Assembly (NCBI GenBank): GCA_002914845.1
Contig: JXTC01000369.1
Location: 257,212-321,211 of the forward strand
Length of the DNA: 64,000 nt
Direction: 5' to 3'
Source: Trema orientale
Lineage: Eukaryota > Streptophyta > Magnoliopsida > Rosales > Cannabaceae
The position numbers and the translations under genes were made by a program. The notes under the pieces were generated by a model. That model was not told the DNA's origin, did not search any database, and worked only from the letters and a program-made list of their open reading frames with translations. Positions within the stretch are counted from its first letter, which is position 1. Each line of letters begins with the position of its first letter. Shown here piece by piece: positions 1-12,658 of the stretch.

Positions 1-194
1 GGAGACAAGGTCAACGCTGAGCTGAATAGTCTTTTATAGATAATTCCAAGGACTGAAACTTTTAATTATGGATAGTAACGAGCCAGAAGCCACTAATTTA
101 CATATTTCATATTGATCATGAACCACTTTAAATGGCTCTCTAATAACAGGGAATCATTCTTCCAAATCTGCTTTATTTCATTCTTACAGAGTTT

Positions 195-2475
195 TTGACT
201 ATGAGTGCTCTGTTTTTCGCTTTTGCCATTTTCTTCATCCTTTTAGGAATGTTTACTGCAAACCCTTTGGTTTTGGCCCTTGTTGGAATATTAGTTTCCT
301 TTGTAGCGTTCATTTTAGCTGCATTTTTATATGCTTATGTGAAAGAATCAATGTCGACGTCCGCCAGTAGCTGGTGTGATTTTAAATTAATCGGTACATT
401 TCAATGGACTCTTTGACCATCAAACATCTCTTGCTCGGAAACACAGTACATACCGCCTTATTGCACCATCACATAGCGAAGTCTATACTGTTGATCCGGC
501 TAACATAGAACATATACTTAAAACCAACTTCCTCAATTATGAAAAGGTAATACAAAAACATCATTACTTTTAACTTTCCTTTTAAAAGTTTGTAATAGGA
601 TGTCTTTTTTACATTTCAGGGGGAGATTAATTTGGGTATTATGAGATATCTATTTGGTGATGGGATTTTTGCAGTCGACGGAGAGAAATGGCAGCACCAA
701 CGCAAGCTTGTTAGTTATGAATTTTCAACAAGAGTTCTCAGAGACTTCAGTACTAAAAGTTTTTTGGGTGAATGCTGCAAAATTAGCTTCAAAGATTTCA
801 GTAGCCTCGGTAGCTGAGAAATTGATAGATTTACAGGTTAGCTTAGTCTAAACTTAAGACATTGTGGTTATGATGATCTAAATTGATTTAGTTCAGTCAG
901 AACACTGCTGTCATATTGTAATATCATATTGAACTTCAATGAATGCTCCATTGAAATAATTGAGAATATAGAGATAAATTAAGTCTGCAAGAAGCAGGTA
1001 TTATATGGTCCTTCAGAGAAAAGGAATCCGTCTTCGAGTTGGGGAGGAATAGTTGCTTTGAGCTGTCCTCAACCGCTATATTGCTCGATTTTTTCTTTTG
1101 GGTTGGGCACATTTGAGACAGTTTTTACCATTTTGGGAACATTAAACGAGTATTTCCACTTGCTTCTCACCCTCTTGCAGGATATGTTGATGAAGTCAAC
1201 TCTAGGCTCGATGTTTAAAGTTGGATTTGGAGTTGATTTGAATAACCTAAATGGTTTAGATGAGTTTGGAAATCAATTCACTAAGGTGTTTGACGATTCC
1301 AGTGTCATTGTGTTTTGGCCGTATGTTGATTTAACGTGGAGGATTAAAAGGTTTTTCAACATTGGTTTGGAAGCCTCTCTAAGAAAAACCTCAAGATCAT
1401 CAACGACTTCATATTCGAGTTGATCAGACGCAAAAGAGAGCAGATGAGAAGTGGAAAGCTTGATGTAAATATTCTCTCTTTTACTGTGTCATTCTTTTTC
1501 TCAACCTTGTAAATTATTGATGTATTTCTGTTAGCAGAGCGGTAAAGATGATATATTGTTAAGGTTTCTGATGGAGAGCGAGAATGATCCAAAGAACATG
1601 AATGATCAACATAGACATAATTCTCAACTTCATGATTGCTGGCAAGGACTCTTCTGCCAACACTCTCACTTAGTTCTTTTACTTGGTCTGTAAAAATCCA
1701 TTGGTTTAAGAGAAGATAGCATGTGAAGTAAAACAAGCAACTAACCCCAAGGATACCATATCTCCTGATGAATTTGCAGAGTTGATAGCGGAAGAAGCCT
1801 TGGACAAGATGCAGTATCTTCATGCAGCCATAACAGAGACTCTACAGCTCTATCCAGCTGTTCCTCTGGTGATTCCAATACCCGATCTGATACTAATCCA
1901 CATTGTGTTTCCATTGACAGATCTTTTAGAAGCCATAAACCTCAAGATCTTGGCATTAATGTTTATCTTCTTCCAGTAACTTACATAATCATGACTACTA
2001 CGATGGCAAAAGTTCAGCAGAGGATGATGTCTCCCAGATGGCTTTTCAAGTAAAGAACGGAGATGATGTGACCTATGTGGCTTATGCCATGGGAAGAATG
2101 ACTAAAATACGGGGAGAGAATGCAGAGGAATTTCGGCTTGAAAGATGGCTTGATGGTGGCGGTCTTTTCAGATCGGAGAGCCCTTTTAAGTTCACTGCAT
2201 TTCATGTTGGTTTTCTATTTTCAATCTCGTATACTCGTTGCATTTATATAGTACTTTGTTCAAATTTCCTTTCCTTTCTTCTGTTTCCAGGCTGGCCCTC
2301 AGATTTGCCTAGGAAAGGAATTTGCATATAGGCAAAATGAAAATCATGGCCGCTGTTGTACTCAACCTCTTCAAATTTAAAGTAGTAAACGAGAGCAAAG
2401 AAGCCAAGTATAGAACCATACTCTTCGCATGGATCAGGGACTTCATCTGTATGCATTTCAAAGGCTGTGAGAAAA
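195..2475 (+). pseudogene. Decayed CYP704-type cytochrome P450
   Basis: All six exons of the neighbouring intact P450 can be recognised here in order, but the reading frame is broken many times. Exon 1 (about 195-546) starts with a hydrophobic anchor, then shifts frame and has a TAA near 392 before a good DPANIEHILKTNF match. Exon 2 (about 620-837) keeps GDGIFAVDGEKW and FSTRVLRDFS, then shifts frame near 760. Exon 3 (about 1181-1467) shifts near 1385. Exon 4 (about 1537-1869) keeps the I-helix AGKDSS, then has a stop replacing Trp (TAG near 1671), further breaks, and ETLQ where ETLR is expected. Exon 5 (about 2020-2204) keeps YAMGRM. Exon 6 (about 2291-2470) keeps AGPQICLGKEFAYRQ and then shifts frame. 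It is a dead paralogue of the next gene. The shared exon order shows it arose by tandem duplication rather than retroposition. Confidence 0.9.
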
Positions 2476-2584
2476 GAAACGCTTGTTAATATGGAGTGTT
2501 ATCGTTGGTAATGCTATTAGTTCAAAACCTTGAAATACCAAACTTGACACTAATGAGAAATTTATACAGACCACTGAAGTTGGC

Positions 2585-2825
2585 TACTGTTGAGCGCAAA
2601 AAAACTATCTATGTATAGGTAACAGGGAACAAAAAAAGGTACTGGATTATGGCCCATTATATATAGGTATTTTATTTTTTTATTAGGTATTTTGTTTTTA
2701 GCCGTTTAATCAATAATCTAACGATTATTATTATTTAAGTAGTTTNGCAATAGGCATATAGCAAGCTGAGTTCACCAAACAAAAAAAAAAAAAAAAAAAA
2801 GAACTTACTAGATTGGTGCCATATA
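2585..2825. repeat. MITE fragments and assembly N
   Basis: Two partial ends of the dispersed family described at 39144-39364 lie here. One is near 2600-2645 (ending TACTGGATTA), the other near 2660-2820 (ending TTACTAGATTGG), with the internal AGCCGTT...ATCTAACGATT block between them. A 20-A run precedes the second end, and one undetermined base sits at 2746. The rest of 2825-3488 is AT-rich intergenic DNA in which I see nothing. Confidence 0.5.
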
Positions 2826-3488
2826 TATTTTATAAGGAAAACAGTCTCAAGTAAAGGATAATCCAAAATATGACTAAAACGAGTACTACAACCTGGAGCT
2901 AGAGACTAAAAAGTTTCCGATGTGTGAACAAAACAACTGTAGCTTTGAAAGAAAATAATCATATGTGCAACAGAAGCAAGTTGAGAAAGAAAACATATTA
3001 AATATCTTTTTAGGTTTTTTGTTGGTTCTTTCGCTTTTTTGAACCAAGCAAGTCAAAAGTGAAGAAACATTTTTCCGAAGGAAAGAAACACAACGATTTA
3101 TACGAACAAATATCTGAACTAGTTTTTAGATACAAAGATCATAAATGCTTCCACCCAATAATCTGACTCCTCCAATCTACTATCTATATAACCATACCGT
3201 AAATGATCATTAAATTTAAGCCGGTACCGCGTGAACCTAACTAATAACACATGCAACTCATTAAATTTTTTTCACACCAAAAAGAAAAGATATAGTACTA
3301 ATAATTACTGAAAACATAAAAATATCTCCTTGTCATTTAGTTCTGAGCGCACATGGCCAGCAGCATATGGAGTTCGCATTTCGTACACGAAAACAATGAT
3401 AGAAGGAGTCACAAAATATCCATATCTTCCATATAATACAACAACTGTTTCTTCTCTCACTAATATTTCATCTTATATTGATATACTC

Positions 3489-3526
3489 GGAGACTTGTAA
3501 CTTTTAAGGAGACTTGTAACTTTTAA
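3489..3526 (+). repeat. 19-bp direct repeat in P450 5' leader
   Basis: The 19-mer GGAGACTTGTAACTTTTAA occurs twice back to back, followed by a partial third copy (GGAGGCTTGG). It ends about 35 bases before the CYP704 start codon and so probably lies in the 5' untranslated region or core promoter. No function can be assigned. Confidence 0.8.
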
Positions 3527-3562
3527 GGAGGCTTGGCTTAGTCTATCTCTATCCTTGTTGCC

Positions 3563-5852
3563 ATGAGCTTCATGGATTTGCTTTTTTCCAATCCCATACC
3601 ATTAACTTTGTCCATTTTGGCTCTATTAATTGTAGCCATAGTCAAGTCTTATGGAATAATCCCTGAAAACAAGAGGAGATACCACCCTGTAGCTGGCACA
3701 ATATTAAACCAACTCATCAATTTCCGGAGGCTGCATCATTACATGACCGAGCTTGCCCGAAAGCACACAACTTACAGATTGCTTGGCCTCTTCAGAAGTG
3801 AAATCTACACTTCAGACCCTGCAAATGTTGAGTACATTCTCAAAACCAATTTCTCAAACTATGGAAAGGTAAGAGCACTACTTGAAGGAAAGCTGACAGA
3901 AACTCCAAAGAATTGACCCTTAGGAGCACATGTCGTTTGTGGGTTTTCATTACTTTGACCTCTTGTTTACAGGGTTGGTACCATTACAACATTTTGTCAG
4001 ATCTTCTGGGAGATGGTTTCTTCACCGTTGATGGAGAAAAATGGCTACATCAAAGAAAAGTATCAAGTTATCAATTCTCAACAAGGGTACTTAGAGATTT
4101 TAGTGGTTCAGTCTTTAAGACTAATGCGGTCAAACTGGCTCGGATTGTGTCTGAGGCTGCAGCCTCCAATCAAGTAATAGATATCCAAGTAAGTTAATTT
4201 GTTGGTGATCCAAATATTTTTGTTTGTTCTTTTGTTTGAATTGTTATGTCCATTGATTGTTATCTTATACTTGGTTCTGTTTTGTGGATAGGATCTTTTG
4301 ATGAAATCAACGTTAGAGACGGTGTTTAAGATTATCCTTGGTTTGGAAATGGACAGCATGTGCGGAACAGATGAAGAAGCCACCCGATTTTCCAATGCTT
4401 TTGATGAAGCAAGTGCCATTACATTGTATCGATATGTCGATGCCTTCTGGAAGATCAAACGGTTCCTAAACATTGGCTCTGAAGCAGTACTGAGGAAAAA
4501 TATCAGACTGGTTGATGAATTCGTGTATAAAGTAATCAAAACCAAGATCGAAGGACTCCACACCTCGCAAAATGATGATTTGCCGGTGAGTTGACTTATT
4601 GAACATATGTAATATGCCTAATTTTTGAGTAATCAAATTTGTGATAAAGTAACTAATTGGAAGTAATGATCCAAAAATAGGTCTTTGGTATATGCCACTT
4701 GCTCATTGTTAAAATGTAGGAAGAGTATTAGATTAGTATTCTTTTGGTGGTTGAAGAAGTTTTCAGCTGAAAAAGACAATGTATGGTATATGTATATGGT
4801 AGTCGTAGAAATTATCACCAAACAGTTGTTATTTAATTCTTAATACACATATATAAATGACAGATCAAGAAAGGAGATATAGTGACTAGGCTGATTGAAT
4901 TGGGAGAAAAAGACACGAAGGACTTAAAGGACATGGTTCTGAGCTTTATAATTGCTGGAAAAGACACCACAGCCACAACTCTGTCCTGGTTCCTTTACAT
5001 GCTTTGTAAACATCCAAGCATACAGGAAAAAGTTGCACAAGAAGTGAGAGAAGCTACAAAATTGAAAGAGGATTCGAGTGTTGAAGAACTTGCAGCCAGC
5101 CTAACCGAAGAGGCCCTTGACAAAATGCAATATCTGCTCGCGGCTTTGACCGAGACTCTTAGACTGTACCCTGCAGTTCCCGTGGTAATGATAGACAAAA
5201 AAACATATCTATCTACCTTATATATATTACAATTTAAGATTTAGAAAAGAGTTTCTTGTTGAACAAGTTTTTTGTGGCGCTTTGGTAGGATTGGAAGTTG
5301 TGTTTTTCTGATGATACATTGCCAGATGGATTCAGCGTGAGGAAATGGGATACTGTCTCATACCAACCTTATGCCATGGGGAGGATGGAATCTTTATGGG
5401 GCGACAACGCTGAGGAATTCCGGCCAGAGCGATGGCTCGACGAAAATGGCCTTTTTAGGCCAGAGAGCCCCTTTAAATTCACAGCCTTCCAGGTAATTGA
5501 CAAAGAAACGACACTAAATAACATTGTTAATAATCGAAGTTTGTTCAGAACTATTTATTTAGCTAAAACACTTAATGGTTGCTGTTTGGTGGAAAGGCGT
5601 GTCTTATGATATTCTCAATGTTTATGAAGATCATGAGTTTATGATTGTCGTTTCAATTCACAGGCTGGTCCAAGAATTTGTCTTGGAAAAGAGTTTGCTT
5701 ACAGACAGATGAAGGTGTTTTCGGCTGTGCTTGTGGGCCGCTACAGATTCAAGCTGAGTGATGAAGGGAAACAAGTCACTTATAGGACAATGCTCAATCT
5801 ACACGTTGATGGGGGCCTTCATTTGCAGGCATACAAAAGGCTAGGGGATTAA
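3563..5852 (+). CDS. CYP704: CYP704 family cytochrome P450 (probable fatty-acid omega-hydroxylase)
   Basis: Six exons, all with GT-AG borders and phase 0: 3563-3868, 3973-4188, 4292-4585, 4864-5184, 5289-5492 and 5664-5852, giving 509 residues with no break, normal for the family. An N-terminal membrane anchor (residues about 8-28) places it on the ER. Seen in the protein: I-helix oxygen-binding AGKDTT (303-308), K-helix ETLR (369-372), FRPERW (423-428), and haem loop FQAGPRICLG with Cys453 as iron ligand. The blocks VDGEKW, FSTRVLRDFS, DPANVEYILKTNF and YAMGRM are typical of the CYP704 family in the CYP86 clan. Members of that family hydroxylate the omega end of fatty acids for cutin or sporopollenin; CYP704B1 acts in pollen wall formation. 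Subfamily cannot be settled by eye; it looks more CYP704A/C-like than B-like. It lies between two dead paralogues and is the only intact copy in the window. Confidence 0.93.
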
Positions 5853-6480
5853 GCCTTAGATGTCTTTAAAGTTATGCACTCAATTCTATGCTCTCTCTCT
5901 ATGTAGTACTAGAAAAAGGACCTCTCAAATGGATTAGAGCACTGCTATAAGACACCAGTAGTGTCCAACACTACAATGAGGTGTAATCATGTTATTGAGT
6001 GATTTAATTAATAAATTGGATCCTATATGGATCTCACCTGAAATATAATTTTAATCTGCCAATAACTAATAAATCATGTGGTGTTAAGCACCATGTAGTG
6101 CCCTTTAGCATTACTCAATAGATTATAGTAGCACTAGGATCAAGCCAAAGAAACATGAAATGAGAAGCAATATGCAAAGCAAGTATAAATATTGAGACCA
6201 GCCTTCATAAAAGTCAAATTGCTGTATCTACAAATATAAGGTAAAAAACAGTTGTTGGTGCATGCGTGTGTTTGGATATTGTCTGAAGTTGGAGATTCAT
6301 AATTCTTGTTCATTGTCTCTTCCAAGTACAAATTGTCCAGAAATATCACAAATGACTATATCACAAATGACTGTTAGCCATTTAGCTTCATTTTTATTTT
6401 CCTCCTGCTTATTTCCCATATTTCACCTATCATTTTTTCCCCCCCGAAGAAATTCTATGGGTGACAACGTGCAAACAAAT
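5853..6480. other. P450 3' flank, no gene seen
   Basis: AT-rich sequence after the P450 stop. I see no coding, RNA or repeat structure beyond a short TC run near 5893. Confidence 0.5.
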
Positions 6481-7200
6481 AGATGACAAAATTCCAATGC
6501 AGAAAAATGGGAAAAGAACACTGCTATTTGAGCTACGGCATGTCGTTTTAACTCTGAAAGGACTATATCTGGAAAAACGACACGAATTTCTGAAACGATA
6601 TAATACGACGCGCGTGTAAATGACAAAAATTGAAAACGGAACTCGGAGCTCGAAAAACGAGTTAAAGAACGACATGAATCTCACAAATGACAAAATCTGC
6701 AAACGACTTTGACTGAAAAAAAGACGTCGAACTCGAAAACCACAATACAAAATGATAAACGATAACAGGTAAAAAACGACAACAATCATTAAGACGACAA
6801 TAAATAAAAGTGACGACTTCACCATAAAACGACAGCAATTTATTAAGGACAATAACCTGAAACAACGTGATTAGTGTTACTAAAAAGGATTAAATATGAA
6901 AAAGGACATCCACTTAAAAATAACGATAACCTATGAATCCAAAAAAAAAAAAAAAAAAAAAGACAGAAGATAATAATAGTAATAACAATAACCTTTAAAA
7001 CATTAATGGGAAAACGGCGTAGATGGAAAAACAATGTTAATTCGAAAACGGCGTAGATGGAAAAACGACAGAAATATTTAAAACACATCCCTGAAACGAC
7101 GACAACTAAATACAGTATATTGATTAAAGAATTAAAAGTAGAATACGAAATTAACATGAACGACAATAGTACTGAAATGACAAGAAACTCGAATTAAAGG
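6480..7200. repeat. Degenerate AACGAC-rich purine tract
   Basis: The plus strand is strongly purine-rich and repeats the core AACGAC/AAACGAC at irregular intervals of roughly 15-40 bases, with a 22-A run near 6939. The opening segment (TATTTGAGCTACGGCATGTCGTTT, here split: TATTTGAGC / TACGGCATGTCGTTT) resembles parts of the duplicated units at about 8665 and 11390, so this may be a decayed further copy. The long minus-strand open frames here come from this composition and are not genes. Confidence 0.6.
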
Positions 7201-7529
7201 AGCACGTGTATATTAACAATTTTGTAATGTTTAGATCCTCCAGCCTACTCTGTGTCCTTCAATCTAGACAAGGCCAGTTCTATGTGGATATATATTCTCC
7301 GTCATTTATGGACCTTAAACTTATAAATGCAAGATGTTACCAAATTACTTGGACTAGAAGTTCACAACTTGTTTAGTTAAAAATTAATGCCAGAAATAGT
7401 AAAAAGAAAACAAACTCTTCCATATAGTATAAATGTACAATTACAACTTGTTTAATTCTCCTCTCACTATCTTGGATTGCTTTTAATCTTATTTTATAAA
7501 CAGCTCTCGAGTCTATCCTCATCTCCACG

Positions 7530-7840
7530 AACTTCATCGATTCCCTTCCCAATCTCGAACATTCTAACAATTTTGGCTTTATCTTTGGCTTTATGTATAG
7601 CAGTAATCAAGTCCCATGGTGAAAAGTTAATCCCTGAAAAGAATAGGAGATACCACCCTATAGCCAGCACAGTATTAAACCAAGTAAATCAATTTCCGGA
7701 GGATTCACCATTACATGAACGACCTTGCTCAAAAGCACACCAGTCACATATTGATTGGCCTCTTCAGAAGTTATATATACTTCGGAATCTGCCACGTAAA
7801 GTACACTCTCAAAACCAATTTCCCCAACTATGGCAATGTA
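7530..7840 (+). pseudogene. CYP704 exon 1 remnant
   Basis: The translation shows a hydrophobic anchor followed by LIPEKNRRYHPIASTVLNQ, which matches residues 30-52 of the intact P450 (NKRRYHPVAGTILNQ). After a frameshift near 7690 the nucleotides still align with exon 1: HHYMNDLAQKHTS, IGLFRS and a relic of LKTNFPNYG in shifted frames. Exons 2-6 are absent; the sequence runs into unrelated AT-rich DNA. It is a truncated duplicate of the same family. Confidence 0.85.
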
Positions 7841-8942
7841 TGAGTTAATTTCATGAGAGATCTGGTTAAATCACCTTCAATCAATTCCTATTTTGCCAAA
7901 TAACTTTATTCTTCTTCTTGCTAACATGACGGGTGAAAATTCCAAAACGATCGAGCTCGACTAGACCTTAGTTGAGCTTGACACCATTTAATCGAGTTGT
8001 GCATTTGCCTATCTTAATTAATCAGCTTGAGTGATCTGCTCACCTTCTCTATTTCGCAATTTCCAATTAGAAAAGATTCCAAATCCGAGTTTTAATTCGA
8101 CCACAACTTGCCATTTTTTTTTAATATAACCTTCTAATTAGTATGACAAACATAACTTCCATTAACATTTTAACTTTCTCAAAGTTCGAAAAAATGCGAC
8201 TTTTTTCGAGAATCTGACAAAAATGCAATATCTTCTAGGGAAAATGAAAGTTCTCATTCAAGATATATATAATAAGTAGCACCGGGAAAAATATGATTAA
8301 ATGCAAATCAGTCTATTCCAACCGGAAAAAAAAAAAAAAAATGTATAGTTTAATCATTCTTTGAAATTTAGATATCTTAACTTAGAACAAACCATAAACT
8401 AAAAAGCGAAGACTCACTAGAAGCATATCAGAAAGAAACGTGAGATTTATCTAAATACTCAATATGATGTCGGGATACTTCATAGATATTGAGAGAAATT
8501 TTCTACAAATTGTCCCCAAATATCACAAGAGTATTAGCTTTACTTTTTATTCTTTCTCACATTTCTCATTATCTTTTCGATCTTTTTAAGATGTTAAAAA
8601 ACGACATGCTGATGTATTGATTACAAAAATCCAAAAGAAAAAGGAGAGAAAAAAAAAAAACCACTTCTATTTGAGCAACGACATGCCGTTTACTCTCAAA
8701 AAGAATTTCTTTTGCAAATTAATACGATGAAATTAGTTGTACGACAACGTTGTGGCAAAGATATTACAAGCATACATACTACACCACTACACCACTATAT
8801 TGCCAACAAACCTAATGACATCCATTGAATAACGAAAAAGCAATTATACAAAGTCGTTTTTTTTTTTTTTTGAAAAAAAGAATTTCCCATTTCCGTTTTA
8901 AATTTTTAAGGTTAACGATATTAATAGTCCCCGAATTATATT

Positions 8943-9600
8943 TGTTGGGGGTAATTTCTGCAAACTAATCAGAAAATGACACATCGTAATAATATGCTGA
9001 AAATGATACAAACCCACTATGAGCTCACCAGGCCCACAAAAGCAGAAGACCAAGTATTAGCTTCGCCCTACAACTAGCAGGAAAGGGCTGAGCGATGCTT
9101 AAGGGAAAAACACCTCATTGTAATATCAAGAGAGAACTAAGTCTACAAGTAAGAAGACCAGCTCCTGGTCAGCATTACATGGGAGAACCCATAATAGAAG
9201 ACCAATGAAGAATCGTGGGGAAAAGCAGCCAACCACCAAATAACAACATAGTCCCAACTAAGAGGCAAGATAACGACAGCTCAAGTTAAGGGGAGGCTGA
9301 CACCTATCCCAATCACACGCCCATATCCATATAAGCAGGTAGATGAGATTCCTTTCTATCTTTTTAGGGATACGTGGACATCAACTTTAACACTTTGGAG
9401 ACCACAAAGCCACTATTAATAGTCTCATATTCACCTAAAAAAGATAAACTGCCACAAATCCCCAAAACTCTATTTGTCTCTTTACCTTTTCTCTCCCTAC
9501 AGTTCCTTTACTATTCATTTGAGTATTTCATTGAATGTATCACTAACTATCTTTTGGAGAAGAAGATTTAACAGGTACCACATCGGTACCACCCCCATCA
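8943..9600 (+). mobile_element. Candidate solo LTR
   Basis: The segment begins TGTTGGGGGT and ends ACCCCCATCA, short inverted termini with the TG...CA ends typical of LTRs, and has a TATA-like CATATAAGC near 9328. It lies entirely within sequence absent from duplicate unit B. Against it: the adjoining 5-mers (ATATT and ATTGG) do not form a target duplication, and no internal retroelement domains flank it. Confidence 0.45.
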
Positions 9601-9744
9601 ATTGGTAAAAAGTCCATTTATAATCTTTTTTAAAGTTGTACAGACTACACATACATCAAATCTGGGTTAAGGTTTCCTTCGAGAAAGAACCACTAGAAGG
9701 CGCGTGGCGCGCATTAGTTCACGGATCAAAATTCACACCAATAA

Positions 9745-10204
9745 TACCTATTATACTACTTTGCCCCCTAAATTTTCAGCTTAAATAATAATGATCTTTG
9801 AATTATGTAATTGTTGCAATAATGATCCTTTTGTCACAAACTGTTAAATATTTAACTGAAATAAGTCATTATATAGCACACAGTTTTTAACTTACACAAT
9901 AGACTACTAAAACTTGTGCAATTATTGTAGCAATGACCATTTTTTTTTTCCACAAACTATTAAATTTTTAACAAATGAGTTATGTGCAAATTGCACACTT
10001 TAGCAACTATAGCTAAAAACGAGATTCTGATTCATAGAAATAAATAATATCTAAATAATATCTAATTATACGTTATGTTCATGACTATTTTCTGTTAAAA
10101 AATTAACAATTTGTGATAAAAAGACTATTGTTATAATAATTGCATAACTCAAGAATCATTATTATGTAAGTTGAAAATTCATAGCTAAAATGATATAATG
10201 AGTA
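9745..10204. mobile_element. Foldback MITE with ~115-bp inverted arms
   Basis: The left arm (about 9745-9860) and the reverse complement of the right arm (about 10085-10204) align along their length. Both carry TAATAATGAT...GAATTATG/GAGTTATG followed by a CACAAAYTGTTAA block. There is no coding sequence. Exact ends and target duplication are not clear, since the right side seems to extend a little further (to about 10233). Confidence 0.75.
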
Positions 10205-10998
10205 CGATCTAAGGATCATTATTATATTTAACCCAAATTTTTAATATCTTATTGACGTGGCTAATTTGATGGAGTCATCGAGAATTGTGATATTAAAATT
10301 AGATACCAAGTCACGATAAAAGGTAAGAGAAAGCTGGCTCGAAGTCATAAACAGATACATAAGACCGTACATATATATATCATTGACCAAGGCCCCATTG
10401 TGATTCGTGATGATGCGAAAAAGAGATTCTGACTTGTTTCCAAAAATTAAAAATAAATAAATAAATCTGGCATCTCCCTCCAAGCGTCCCGTATCTTTTG
10501 AAGATATTAAAGTGATATGAACTTGATATGGCAATATTCTTGTCAATTTTATCGTCCTTCTTTTTTCCAGGGACATCTTCTCTTCCACTTCTTCCAACAA
10601 TATTCTTAATGATGACTAGAAGCCTACGTCTATAAGTGGTATTTTACGAACCCGAATGTGTAAAACCGAAAAGACACAGGTTTATATATAAATTTTGATT
10701 GAATATTACACTTCTATTAGTGTGATGCTAAATATTACTGGAGCCACATAACAATATTGCGAATATGCCAAAGTGACTCTGTTAACTGTTGTACAGTATT
10801 CGGTTGCGCAGTTTTAATTGGGTAAGTTTAGTGCCGAAGCCAAAGCTAAAAAACATCCCAGTCAATTAAGACCTTTTTTCTGATTATTAGTGAAAGTTTT
10901 TATTTGTTAAAAGCAAATAAGGGAAATTGTCAAGTCTCGTTCTAGTAAACTAAGTGCGGCAGTAGAGAAAAGAATAAGAGATTAATATTTATTATTAA

Positions 10999-12391
10999 AG
11001 TAGCACCGGGAAAAATATGATTAAATGCAAATCAGTCTATTCTAAGGAGAAAAAAAAAATTGTATAGATTAATCATTTTTTGAAATTTAGATATCTTAAC
11101 TTAGAACAAACCATAAATTAAAAGGCAAAGACTCACTAGAAGCATATCAGAAAGAAACGTAAGACTTATCCAAATACTCAATATGATGTCGGGATACATC
11201 ATAGATATTGAGAAAATTTTCAACTAATTGTCCCCAAATATCTCAAGAATATTAGCTTTGCTTTTTATACTTTCTCTCACATTTCTCATTTATCTTTTGA
11301 TGTTTTTTAAAGACAATCTTCGACAACAACATGTTGACACATTCATTACGAAAGTCCAAACAAAAAAGAAAAAGAAGAAAACCACTTCTATTTGAGCAAC
11401 GACATGGCGTTTACTCTCAAATGGAATTTCTTTTGCAAATTAATACGATGAAATTTGTTATACAACCAACGTTGTGACAAATACATTACAGGCGTACACG
11501 CTACACCATTGTTTTGCCAACAAACCTAACCTAACGAGACATCCATAGAATATCGAAAAGCAATTATAGAACTTAACCCCCCCAAAAAAAAAAATAGAGC
11601 AATTATAAATAGTCACTTTTTTATTTTATTTTATTTTATTTAAATTCCCCTTTCAGTTTTTTATTTTATTATCACAGGCACATGGCTTAATTTGATGGGG
11701 GAGGCATGGAGAATTGTGATAATCACAATAAAAGATAACAGAAAGTAGTCATAAAACAGGTTGATAGACTACCGTACATAGTTATAACAAAGCCCCATTA
11801 TGACTCGTGATGACACAAAAATGAGATTCTAACTTATTTTCAACAAAATAAATAAATAAATAAACGTAGCTCTCCCTGAAAGCGTCCCGTGTCTTTTGAA
11901 GATATCAAAGTGATATGAACTTGATTTGGCAATATTCTTGTCAACTTTATTGTCGTTCTTTTTTTTTTCCAAGAAGATCTTCTCTTTTTCTTATTCCAAC
12001 AATATTCTAAACATTCTAAACAATAACTATATCATCTATAAGTTTTATTTTAACAACCCAAATATGTATAACAGAAAAACAGATATTTATATATAAATTT
12101 AAAATGAGTTTTATATTTTTATTAGTGTGTGATGTTAAATATTATTACAGTCATATAAATTGTTGTAAATATGGTATAATGATTCTATTAACTGTTGTAA
12201 AGTGTTCAGTTGCTCTCTTTTGACCGGGTAAGTTCACTACCGAAGCCAAACCTAAAAACATCCTAGTCAATTAGAACCTTTTTTCTGATTATTAATTTAA
12301 GTTTTTATTTGTTGAAAGCAAATAAGGGAAGTTGTCAAGTCTCGTTTAAGTAGAGAAAAGAATAAGAGATTACTAATATTCATTATTAAAA
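10999..12391. repeat. Tandem duplication, unit B (uninterrupted)
   Basis: Second copy of the unit starting at 8272, about 1.39 kb, showing what the locus looked like before the insertion in unit A. Shared landmarks include GTCGGGATAC, TATTTGAGCAACGACATG and AGCGTCCCGT. The copies differ by scattered substitutions and by homopolymer length. No gene was recognised. Confidence 0.85.
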
Positions 12392-12658
12392 ACCAATCCT
12401 TTTATCGTGCATCCTTATTGAATATATTTTCATCCTGAAAATGCAGCACAATCAGTTGAACAAATAAATCCAGCTCGTAGTTAGCACAATTTCTGACAGC
12501 AGATTGAGTAATGGCTTGTCACATTCATTTTGAAGATTGCATAAATTATATACACGTAGATAACATTTATTATTATTTTTTTAATTATAGCTCCAATTTG
12601 AAGGGAGGTGTGCTTGTTATTTATTTATTTATTTTTATCAACATATGTGATTAAAAAT

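Larger units (their letters stand above)
8272..10998. repeat. Tandem duplication, unit A (interrupted)
   Basis: This unit begins AAGTAGCACCGGGAAAAATA and closely matches the next unit (10999-12391) over 8272-8910 and 10246-10998. Between those parts about 1.33 kb is present only in this copy; it holds the LTR-like segment and the foldback element listed separately. The junction between units is clean: unit A ends ATTAATATTTATTATTAAA and unit B ends with the near-identical ACTAATATTCATTATTAAA. No coding sequence was recognised. Confidence 0.85.

Noticed and set aside
6423..7166. Several overlapping minus-strand open frames
   Set aside because: They result from the purine-rich AACGAC tract, which leaves few stop codons on the opposite strand.
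8938..9605. Target duplication for the 8943-9600 LTR-like segment
   Set aside because: The flanking 5-mers ATATT and ATTGG differ, so the LTR call is kept at low confidence.
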